From an uncultured Butyricicoccus sp. (lineage in GTDB: Bacteria > Bacillota > Clostridia > Oscillospirales > Butyricicoccaceae), in contig CAJUDU010000042.1 in the NCBI GenBank assembly GCA_910584935.1, positions 1 through 21,510 of the forward strand: a DNA stretch of 21,510 nt, in the 5' to 3' direction. A model generated the notes under the pieces. That model was not told where the DNA came from, searched no databases, and saw nothing but the letters and a program-made list of their open reading frames with translations. A program made the translations under genes and the position numbers. This document shows positions 6,764 to 12,673 of this stretch, one piece after another; the first letter of the stretch is position 1; each line of letters opens with the position of its first letter.

Positions 6764-7795
6764 ATGGAGCTAGATTCCATTAAACAGATAATCCAAGATT
6801 TTTTTCAGGAAAATACTTTGACAGTTGTTGGTTCAGGCCTCTCTGCTGCAGAAGGAATTCCTGGAATGTCTGCATTGTCTAATGAATTACAAAATAAAAT
6901 TCCTCATTTTCTTAGTGATCCTATAGATATAAAACTTTGGGATAAAATCAATAAAGATCTTCTTGCTGGAGTAGGATTAGAACAAGCACTGCATAATACT
7001 AAACCAAGTCCGCATATTGAAGATAATATTAGAACAATTACCGCTAACTTTATTGGAAATGCAGAGAAAAAGGTTCTTTATGAGATAATTAATGGAAGAA
7101 AAATATTGCGGTTTGCGGATTATCTTGGACATTTTACCATCCGCAACGATGGACTTGTAGTTGTCACCACAAATTACGACAGATTAATTGAGTACGCCTG
7201 CGAATATAAAGGCATACGAATTGATACTCTTTTTATTGGTAGATTCCTAGCACACTTTGCGCCAGAAAAAAGTAAATACTCTTTCTGCGAGGGACTTACT
7301 AAACGGCCCGGAAAACAAAGGACAGCCGTTTTTGCTCCAAAAGTAACTGTCTTAAAACCTCACGGGTGTCTCAGTTGGCATATGATTAACGGTGAGCCAT
7401 ATTCTATTCCCAATTATCCGTTAGATGATTGCTTAATTATTACACCCGGCGTCAATAAATATAAAGAAGGATATAGCGTTCCATTTGATACCCATAGAAC
7501 CAAAGCAAACGCTGCGATTGATCGAGCACAAAGGTATATTATTATTGGCTATGGTTTCGGAGATGGGCATTTAGAGACTCATTTGATTCAGCAATTAAAT
7601 GCGGGAAAACCTGCTCTGTTACTTACCCATTCTTTATCTCCTAGAGCGTTAGAGCTAACTAGGAAATGTAAACACATAACTGCAATTTGTAGCGATGGTG
7701 CAGATGGATCAACAATAGTTACCGCTACATCCGAGACATCAATTCCACACATCAACTTATGGGATTTAAAATCAATGCTAAAGGAGGTTTTTTAA
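6764..7795 (+). CDS. SIR2-domain protein of a SIR2-HerA (Nezha-type) anti-phage system
   Basis: A 343-residue SIR2-fold protein. Visible motifs are the NAD-binding loop GSGLSAAEGIPGM at about 23-35, TTNYDR at 135-140 with the catalytic asparagine at 137, KPHG at 198-201 with the catalytic histidine at 200, and IIGYGFGDGH at 260-269. All key residues of the NAD-hydrolysing SIR2 family are present. In known SIR2-HerA systems the SIR2 subunit forms a ring complex with HerA and depletes NAD+ or degrades nucleic acid on phage infection, causing growth arrest or death of the infected cell. The start is fixed by AGGAGGTGA 5 bases before the ATG. The stop overlaps the HerA start as TAATG. Low GC and codon usage unlike the neighbouring transfer genes suggest separate acquisition. 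It is somewhat shorter than the roughly 400-residue SIR2 subunits I recall for described systems. Confidence 0.88.
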   Translation: MELDSIKQIIQDFFQENTLTVVGSGLSAAEGIPGMSALSNELQNKIPHFLSDPIDIKLWDKINKDLLAGVGLEQALHNTKPSPHIEDNIRTITANFIGNAEKKVLYEIINGRKILRFADYLGHFTIRNDGLVVVTTNYDRLIEYACEYKGIRIDTLFIGRFLAHFAPEKSKYSFCEGLTKRPGKQRTAVFAPKVTVLKPHGCLSWHMINGEPYSIPNYPLDDCLIITPGVNKYKEGYSVPFDTHRTKANAAIDRAQRYIIIGYGFGDGHLETHLIQQLNAGKPALLLTHSLSPRALELTRKCKHITAICSDGADGSTIVTATSETSIPHINLWDLKSMLKEVF

Positions 7796-9534
7796 TGTCA
7801 CAGCTACTTTGCTTTACAGATAATGATTTACTTGGTAACGTGACCTATGTAGATACAGAACAAATTATTATAGAAATTGCCAACATAAACATTATGGGCC
7901 AAATTTGTGTCGGCAATCTTGTTGCTATAGAAACCGGAAAGCAGCATGAACATCTTATTGCACTAATTGATAAAGTTACCCGAAAATACATTGACGACTT
8001 TGACGATGACACTGCTCAAGAAAATGAGATGATGGTATCATCTGCAGACTATGTAAAAGTAAGTATCATAGGAACATACCATTCGGTTTTGGGAAACTCG
8101 CATGACGTTTTTAAGCGCGGGGTTGATATGTTCCCACAAATTGAGAGTAAATGCTACTGTGTTTCTGGAGTCAACCTTCAGAACTTCATGAACATCCTGA
8201 GCAAAGACATAGCAACCAAAAAGCGTTTAAAAATTGGGTCTTTTATGATGGATTCTAATGCTGACGCTATACTTGATGGGAACAAATTTTTCCAACGACA
8301 TGCTGCAATATTAGGTAGTACTGGTTCAGGAAAGAGCTGGTGTGTTGCTAATATACTCGAAAAAGCTAGCGAATTAAAGTACACAAATATCATTGTGTTT
8401 GACATGCATGGCGAATACACCAAGCTTGCAGAGGGACCAAATAAAATTGCAGAAAGATTTCGCATAGCAGGTCCGGGCGATTTAGAAAATCCAAAATCAG
8501 ATGTACTGTTTCTTCCTTATTGGCTCTTAAACAGAGAAGAACTCTTATCAATGGTGCTTGATCGAAGTGACTCCAATGCACCGAACCAAGCCTCAAGATT
8601 TACTCTGCACATAAGAGAATTGAAAGCTCAATCATTAATTAACGAAAAAAAGGAAGATACATTAAAAACGTTTACTGTAGATTCTCCAATTCCTTTCTGC
8701 ATGACAGATCTTCTTGATCGGCTTAAAGATGATGACACACGAAAAGGAATTGGTTCATCAGGAAAGCCAGTGAAAGGCGACTGGGAAGGAAAGTTAACTC
8801 GCTTCATTGCACGTCTGGAAAGCAAATTAGAGGATAAAACTTATGGTTTTATGTTCCAGCCTTCTCCTGAATCTAAAAATTATGGTTGGCTTAGTGATGT
8901 GTTATGTAAATTACTAGGTTATACGGACGGCTGTGCTGGCATTAAAATTGTAGATTTTTCTGAAGTACCTTCCGATGTGTTGCCGGTTGTCACAGGTACA
9001 TTAGCAAGACTTCTGTACAATGTTCAATTCTGGATGACGCCAGATAAACGAACCCCATTTACGCTGATCTGTGATGAAGCGCATCTGTATCTTCCCGTTA
9101 AAGACGAAGCAGATACTGTTCAAAAGCAGGCACTTTATAATTTCGAACGCATTGCAAAAGAGGGACGCAAATATGGAGTATCTATCATTGCCGTCAGTCA
9201 GCGACCTGCAGATGTGAGCAAAACGATTCTTAGCCAATGCAACAACTTTATTGTATTAAGGCTGACCAATGAAAAAGACAAGGGTGTCATAAAAAATCTT
9301 TTGCCGGACTCCTTAAAAAGTACGATTGAGTTTTTGCCTTTGTTAGATGTTGGTGAAGCGCTTGTGGTTGGGGATGCTATATTATTGCCTAGCAAATTGC
9401 TGTTGGATAAACCATCTCCAGATCACCAACCCATCAGTGCAACTAAGAACTTTTGGGATGAGTGGGATAGCATCAAACCTGATAATGATGCAATTATAAA
9501 TGCGGTAGAGGCATTGCGTAGCCAAAGTAGGTAA
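7795..9534 (+). CDS. HerA-type (DUF87) ATPase of the SIR2-HerA system
   Basis: A 579-residue FtsK/HerA-superfamily motor ATPase. The N-terminal region (about 1-95) is consistent with the HAS barrel of HerA proteins. Walker A GSTGSGKS is at 174-181, followed by NIIVFDMHGEY at about 198-208. Walker B TLICDEAHLYLP is at 423-434, then GRKYGVSIIAVSQRPADVSKTILSQCNN with the sensor and arginine-finger region. The ATPase is expected to assemble as a hexamer that caps and regulates the SIR2 ring. The start ATG lies in the TAATG overlap with SIR2 and has AAAGGAGG 7 bases upstream, so the two are co-translated. All ATPase motifs look intact. A plain DNA-end-processing HerA is unlikely because no NurA is present and the partner is SIR2. 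Confidence 0.9.
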   Translation: MSQLLCFTDNDLLGNVTYVDTEQIIIEIANINIMGQICVGNLVAIETGKQHEHLIALIDKVTRKYIDDFDDDTAQENEMMVSSADYVKVSIIGTYHSVLGNSHDVFKRGVDMFPQIESKCYCVSGVNLQNFMNILSKDIATKKRLKIGSFMMDSNADAILDGNKFFQRHAAILGSTGSGKSWCVANILEKASELKYTNIIVFDMHGEYTKLAEGPNKIAERFRIAGPGDLENPKSDVLFLPYWLLNREELLSMVLDRSDSNAPNQASRFTLHIRELKAQSLINEKKEDTLKTFTVDSPIPFCMTDLLDRLKDDDTRKGIGSSGKPVKGDWEGKLTRFIARLESKLEDKTYGFMFQPSPESKNYGWLSDVLCKLLGYTDGCAGIKIVDFSEVPSDVLPVVTGTLARLLYNVQFWMTPDKRTPFTLICDEAHLYLPVKDEADTVQKQALYNFERIAKEGRKYGVSIIAVSQRPADVSKTILSQCNNFIVLRLTNEKDKGVIKNLLPDSLKSTIEFLPLLDVGEALVVGDAILLPSKLLLDKPSPDHQPISATKNFWDEWDSIKPDNDAIINAVEALRSQSR

Positions 9535-9536
9535 AA

Positions 9537-9573
9537 TAGGAGCGCCACAGGTTTCAAGCCTATGGCGCTCCTA
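9537..9573. terminator. Bidirectional terminator hairpin between herA and xis
   Basis: The arms TAGGAGCGCCACAGG (9537-9551) and CCTATGGCGCTCCTA (9559-9573) pair over 15 positions with a single mismatch and a 7-base loop. It sits between the convergent herA and xis genes. On the minus strand it is followed by a short T run (TTTT), so it best fits termination of xis, but it can act both ways. Confidence 0.75.
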
Positions 9574-9577
9574 CCTA

Positions 9578-9796
9578 TTAGTCTATTTCGTCGTCCAGCC
9601 CCTCCGCCGTCAGCCAATCCTCAAAGGACTTCCTAGAGATACGAATCATGTTTCCGATGCGGATCGTCTTGAATGCTCCAGAGTTGGCGAGTTTATAGGC
9701 CGTAGCGCGGCCGATACCGAGAATGGCTGCGATGTCATTCACGGTGTATGTTCTGCTTTGGGGCGTTCCTTTTTCGTTGGGTGTGTTGGTGCTCAT
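9578..9796 (-). CDS. xis: Excisionase-like helix-turn-helix protein (HTH_17/AlpA type)
   Basis: A 72-residue protein with a central MerR-like winged helix: TYTVNDIAAILGIGRATAYKLANSGAFKTIRIGNMIRISRKSF..., where the turn (ILGIGRATAYKL) and the wing (RIGNMIRI) are typical of excisionases and AlpA regulators. The tail is acidic. The start at 9796 is preferred because GGAGG lies 8 bases upstream; in-frame ATGs at 9811 and 9826 lack one. Such proteins direct the integrase toward excision. In most elements an integrase gene follows xis directly, but here a terminator and the convergent herA gene follow instead. Position about 230 bases from the attachment site supports the role. It could instead be a simple repressor. 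Confidence 0.8.
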   Translation of the reverse strand: MSTNTPNEKGTPQSRTYTVNDIAAILGIGRATAYKLANSGAFKTIRIGNMIRISRKSFEDWLTAEGLDDEID

Positions 9797-9814
9797 AAGA
9801 TTATCCTCCATCTG

Positions 9815-9886
9815 TGCTAATAGCATTTTGAAATGACCCCTGTAAGCCCGCTGTCACGAGGGGTTCCTGCTAATACCTTGCTAATA
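9815..9886. repeat. Three direct copies of TGCTAATA upstream of xis
   Basis: Exact copies of TGCTAATA lie at 9815-9822, 9868-9875 and 9879-9886. Offsets of 11 and 53 bases are close to whole helical turns, so all copies face the same side of the DNA. Direct repeats of this size between xis and att fit excisionase or integrase arm-binding sites, or an xis operator. Confidence 0.5.
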
Positions 9887-9909
9887 CGACATTTGAAAAG
9901 CCGTTGTAA
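9881..9909 (-). promoter_or_regulatory. Candidate xis promoter
   Basis: On the minus strand TTACAA (9909-9904) is separated by 17 bases from TATTAG (9886-9881). The -10 overlaps one copy of the repeated motif TATTAGCA. This puts transcription start about 80 bases ahead of the xis start codon. Confidence 0.45.
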
Positions 9910-9934
9910 GGCAGCATATTTCAGGGGATTTTGT

Positions 9935-9968
9935 GCAAATTGACCTGCCTCCAGGCAGTACAATTTGC
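9935..9968. repeat. Long imperfect palindrome near the attachment site
   Basis: GCAAATTG (9935-9942) and CAATTTGC (9961-9968) are perfect inverted repeats. Between them CTGCC (9945-9949) and GGCAG (9954-9958) also pair around a 4-base loop, with two mismatched positions between the stems. There is no T tract, so this is not an obvious terminator. A related CAATTTACG occurs at about 9990-9998. Confidence 0.6.
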
Positions 9969-10023
9969 GAAGAAACAACACGGGAAGATATGATATGAAC
10001 AATTTACGAAATGGTACGCCGTA

Positions 10024-10068
10024 CTCCTAAGCGGTAGGCCGCCAGTTAGAGTCTGGCTCAGGGTGCCA
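10024..10068 (+). tRNA. 3' half of tRNA-Arg(CCT), displaced fragment at the att site
   Basis: In order: the 7-base anticodon loop CTCCTAA (10024-10030), the 3' anticodon strand GCGGT, a 5-base variable loop AGGCC (10036-10040), a perfect 5-bp T stem (GCCAG with CTGGC) around loop TTAGAGT (10046-10052), the 7-base acceptor strand TCAGGGT (10058-10064), discriminator G and an encoded CCA (10066-10068). The bases to the left (CCGTA) do not pair with GCGGT, and no D-arm or 5' acceptor strand is present, so the 5' half is missing. The T loop has A where C56 is invariant, as expected for a non-functional piece. This is the displaced tRNA end left by integration into a tRNA-Arg(CCT) gene. Confidence 0.75.
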
Positions 10069-10076
10069 GCCCTAAA

Positions 10077-10107
10077 GCATCGGAATTTGGTTTTCCGGTG
10101 CTTTTTT
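10077..10107 (+). terminator. Rho-independent terminator of the original tRNA-Arg unit
   Basis: A 9-bp stem pairs GCATCGGAA (10077-10085) with TTCCGGTGC (10093-10101), with a 7-base loop, followed by six T residues. It lies 8 bases after the CCA of the tRNA fragment. Confidence 0.85.
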
Positions 10108-10214
10108 ATGCCCCCTGGCGGCGTATTTTGAGGGAATTGCTATGGTTTTGGCTGATTGCACAGATTTTTAAAAGGAAAATTGCTGGATTTGTCGTGTATT
10201 TTTTTTGTAAAGGT

Positions 10215-10249
10215 TTGTTTTTTCCGGGATTATAGCGTATACTTATACT
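10215..10249 (+). promoter_or_regulatory. Promoter of the ddl-murI-ywiB-argS operon
   Basis: TTGTTT (10215-10220), a 17-base spacer, then TATACT (10238-10243), with a second TATACT directly after it (10244-10249). The rest of the 10108-10335 gap is AT-rich and shows no gene. Confidence 0.6.
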
Positions 10250-10335
10250 GAATATACGATTGGGGCTTGGGAAAATATATGGTATGCCCCCCAAAAAATA
10301 TCTTGAATGATTGTTAAAGGAGCTATTTTGCCTTT

Positions 10336-11394
10336 ATGAAGCTGTTGGTTTTATTTGGCGGGCTTTCAAGCGAGCATGAAGTGTCTTGCGTATCAGCTTC
10401 GTCGATTGTACAGAACGCGGATAAACAAAAATATGAAATCATTACTGTTGGCATTACAAAAGATGGGCGCTGGCTGATGTGTCAGCCGGACCCAGAACAG
10501 ATTGCCGCAGGCACATGGCAGCAGGATGCCGTTCCTGCGATGCTGTCGCCGGACCGGTCAGTCCATGGACTGGTGGTACTAGGGCAGCAGCCCCAAACCA
10601 TACGAGTGGATTGTTGTTTCCCTGTGCTGCATGGGTTTGGCGGTGAGGATGGCACCATCCAAGGGCTGCTGACGTTGGCGGGTATCCCATTTGTCGGCCC
10701 AGGGGTTGCGGCTTCCGCAGGCTGTATGGATAAAAGCCTGACCAAAATCATTGTGGGGCAGGCGGGCATCCGGCAGGCAGCATATGCGCTGGTGCTGCGC
10801 CCGGATTTCACCCATGACCGGGCAGCCGCCGTACAGCGGGTGACAGAAACATTAAAGACGTTCCCAGTCTTTATCAAGCCATGTTCTTCAGGTTCATCGG
10901 TTGGCGTCAGCAAGGCGGCGGATGAAGCCGCATTGCTGGAAGGGTTGGAAGAAGCTTTCCGGTGGGATGAAAAAGTGTTGGTTGAGGAATTTATTGCGGG
11001 ACATGAAATTGAAGTGGCGGTACTTGGCAACCATGCCACTCGCGCCAGTATTGCGGGGGAAATCGTCCCGGCGCAGGAGTTTTATACATATGACGCGAAA
11101 TATAATGATGCTGCTTCTGCGTTATATATTCCGGCGCGTATCCCAGAGCAATCCATGGAAACCGTCCGGCAAAATGCCTTGCGTGTCTTTGCGGCAATGG
11201 GCTGCAAAGGATTATCTCGTGTGGATTTCTTTTGCACTTATGATACAAATGAGATTATTTTTAATGAAATCAATACCATCCCAGGATTTACCTCTATCAG
11301 TATGTATCCCAAACTGTTTGCATATGAAGGGATTTCTTATCCAGAGCTGATTGACGCGCTGGTTGCGCTGGCAGGGGAGGGGCATCATGGATAA
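10336..11394 (+). CDS. ddl: D-alanine--D-alanine ligase
   Basis: A 352-residue ATP-grasp enzyme that joins two D-alanines for the peptidoglycan stem peptide, in the cytoplasm. The N-terminal domain has LFGGLSSEHEVSCVSA (about 6-21) with the glutamate that binds the first D-alanine. The central domain has GSSVGVSKA (about 186-194), the omega-loop tyrosine in YDAKYNDAAS, and the metal site NEINTIPGFTSISMYPKL starting near 310. The tyrosine-type omega loop fits D-Ala-D-Ala rather than D-lactate ligases of the VanA type. AAAGGAG lies 13 bases upstream of the ATG, somewhat long but no better start exists. The gene overlaps murI by 8 bases. This is the first chromosomal gene beyond the element and looks intact. 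Confidence 0.93.
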   Translation: MKLLVLFGGLSSEHEVSCVSASSIVQNADKQKYEIITVGITKDGRWLMCQPDPEQIAAGTWQQDAVPAMLSPDRSVHGLVVLGQQPQTIRVDCCFPVLHGFGGEDGTIQGLLTLAGIPFVGPGVAASAGCMDKSLTKIIVGQAGIRQAAYALVLRPDFTHDRAAAVQRVTETLKTFPVFIKPCSSGSSVGVSKAADEAALLEGLEEAFRWDEKVLVEEFIAGHEIEVAVLGNHATRASIAGEIVPAQEFYTYDAKYNDAASALYIPARIPEQSMETVRQNALRVFAAMGCKGLSRVDFFCTYDTNEIIFNEINTIPGFTSISMYPKLFAYEGISYPELIDALVALAGEGHHG

Positions 11395-12187
11395 CCGACC
11401 CATAGGTGTGTTTGATTCTGGCGTAGGCGGGCTGACAACCGTGCGTCGTATGCACGAGATTATGCCAGGGGAAAATATTATTTATTTTGGGGATACCGGG
11501 CGTGTGCCATATGGCACACGTTCCCCGGAAACCATTTTGCGGTACACCCGGCAGGATGTCGCTTTCCTGCGTACATTTGATATCAAAGCGATTGTTGTCG
11601 CGTGCAATACGGTGTCAGCGGTGGCGCTGGAAACTGTTGCATCTGAAATTGGCGTGCCAATGATTGGCGTGGTTTGGCCCGCCTGCCGCCGGGCAGTTTC
11701 GGTGACGAAAACAGGGCGTATTGGTGTCATAGGCACAACAACCACCATTAAATCTGGGATATATGAACGGTTATTGCACCGCGCTAACCCGGATTTGAAA
11801 GTATATGCCCAAGCGTGCCCATTGTTTGTTGCACTGGCGGAAAATGGGCGTGTCCACCGGGGGGATATCGTCATAGAAACCATCGCAGCGGAATATCTTG
11901 CCCCGCTGAAAGCCCAGGGGATTGACACCCTGATTATGGGCTGTACCCATTACCCGCTGCTGCGGGAAGTCATTTCCGCATACATGGGCAGCCATGTGTA
12001 TTTGGTGGATTCTGGCGCGGAAGCTGCGGACCATGCCCGGCAGCTTTTGGTGCCTGCGGCGGAAGGCAAAGGGCAGACTCAGTATTTTGTATCTGACGAC
12101 CCGGAAGCATTCCGGGGATTGGCGGAACTGTTTTTGAACAGCAAAATTTCAGGGCAGGTTGGGCATGTGGACATTGCAAAATATTAA
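11387..12187 (+). CDS. murI: Glutamate racemase
   Basis: A 266-residue cytoplasmic enzyme converting L- to D-glutamate for peptidoglycan. The N-terminal motif IGVFDSGVGGLTTVRR is followed by GDTGRVPYGTRS. The two catalytic cysteines are seen in VACNT (Cys73) and MGCTHYPLL (Cys186). The start is set at the ATG at 11387, preceded by GGGGAGGGG and giving the family N-terminus MDNRPIGVFDSG; the longer upstream frame would only add residues encoded inside ddl. The 8-base overlap with ddl implies coupled expression of two enzymes of the same pathway. Full length. Confidence 0.95.
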   Translation: MDNRPIGVFDSGVGGLTTVRRMHEIMPGENIIYFGDTGRVPYGTRSPETILRYTRQDVAFLRTFDIKAIVVACNTVSAVALETVASEIGVPMIGVVWPACRRAVSVTKTGRIGVIGTTTTIKSGIYERLLHRANPDLKVYAQACPLFVALAENGRVHRGDIVIETIAAEYLAPLKAQGIDTLIMGCTHYPLLREVISAYMGSHVYLVDSGAEAADHARQLLVPAAEGKGQTQYFVSDDPEAFRGLAELFLNSKISGQVGHVDIAKY

Positions 12188-12213
12188 GAAAGAAAGACAG
12201 GGTAGTGTGTGGG

Positions 12214-12654
12214 ATGAAAAAAGATGTATTGCTTTCGATTGCGGCAGCGCAGTACATGGAAGGGTTCGAACCAGAATTTGTAAACCTAATGACCCAGGCG
12301 AAATTATATGAACGGAATGGAAAATACTATATTGTTTATGAGGAAAGCGAACTGACCGGTATGGAAGGCACCAGAACAACCGTGAAAATGGACAATGGCA
12401 CGGTAATTTTAATGCGTACAGGTGCATTCCGGTCAGAATTGCTGTTTGCCAAAGACCAGCGCCATGTTGGGCTGTATGAAACCGGGGTTGGCACCATGGT
12501 GATTACGACCCATACCAGCTCGCTGGAAAATACAATCGGTGAGGATGGCGGCAAGCTGGTGATTGAATATACATTGGAAATTGACAATTCGCTGCTGGGG
12601 CATAATCATTTGCATATGGTGGTTACACCGGCACAAGTTGGCATTCCAGATTAA
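12214..12654 (+). CDS. ywiB: DUF1934 family protein (YwiB-like)
   Basis: A 146-residue protein of the DUF1934/YwiB family, predicted to be a small beta-barrel (calycin-like). It begins MKKDVLLSIAAAQ and shows alternating strands including YYIVYEESELTGMEGTRTTVKM, which is the most conserved block, and LLGHNHLHMVV at the end. Its biochemical role is unknown. It lies directly ahead of argS with a 19-base gap, an arrangement also found in Bacillus subtilis (ywiB-argS). A GTG at 12205 is an alternative start that adds three residues; neither start has a strong ribosome site. Confidence 0.88.
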   Translation: MKKDVLLSIAAAQYMEGFEPEFVNLMTQAKLYERNGKYYIVYEESELTGMEGTRTTVKMDNGTVILMRTGAFRSELLFAKDQRHVGLYETGVGTMVITTHTSSLENTIGEDGGKLVIEYTLEIDNSLLGHNHLHMVVTPAQVGIPD

Positions 12655-12673
12655 AATAACGGAGCGTGTAAAG

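Larger units (their letters stand above)
1..10030. mobile_element. Integrative and conjugative element, Tn1549/CTn-like, right-hand part
   Basis: A minus-strand type IV secretion operon (DUF6017, PcfB, VirD4, Maff2, VirB6-like, PrgI, VirB4) has the gene order known from Tn1549-like and Clostridioides CTn elements. It is followed rightward by a defence cargo operon, an excisionase-like gene and a tRNA-Arg 3' fragment that marks the chromosomal junction at about 10024-10030. The transfer genes are clearly GC-rich, the cargo AT-rich and the chromosome intermediate, so the element is itself a mosaic. The left part (relaxase, rest of VirB4, probably integrase) lies outside the window. The exact left edge of the tRNA identity segment cannot be fixed without the other att site. 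Confidence 0.85.

Noticed and set aside
9815..9886. CRISPR-like repeats
   Set aside because: Repeats are only 8 bases with irregular spacing and no cas genes; they fit recombinase or operator sites better.
9817..10002. 61-codon minus-strand frame upstream of xis as an integrase remnant
   Set aside because: No tyrosine or serine recombinase motif is visible and the frame crosses the palindrome and repeats.
10336..11394. Vancomycin-resistance type ligase (VanA/VanC-like) brought in by the element
   Set aside because: The gene lies beyond the tRNA junction, is coupled to murI, and has the tyrosine-type omega loop of D-Ala-D-Ala ligases; no vanH/X/R/S genes are present.
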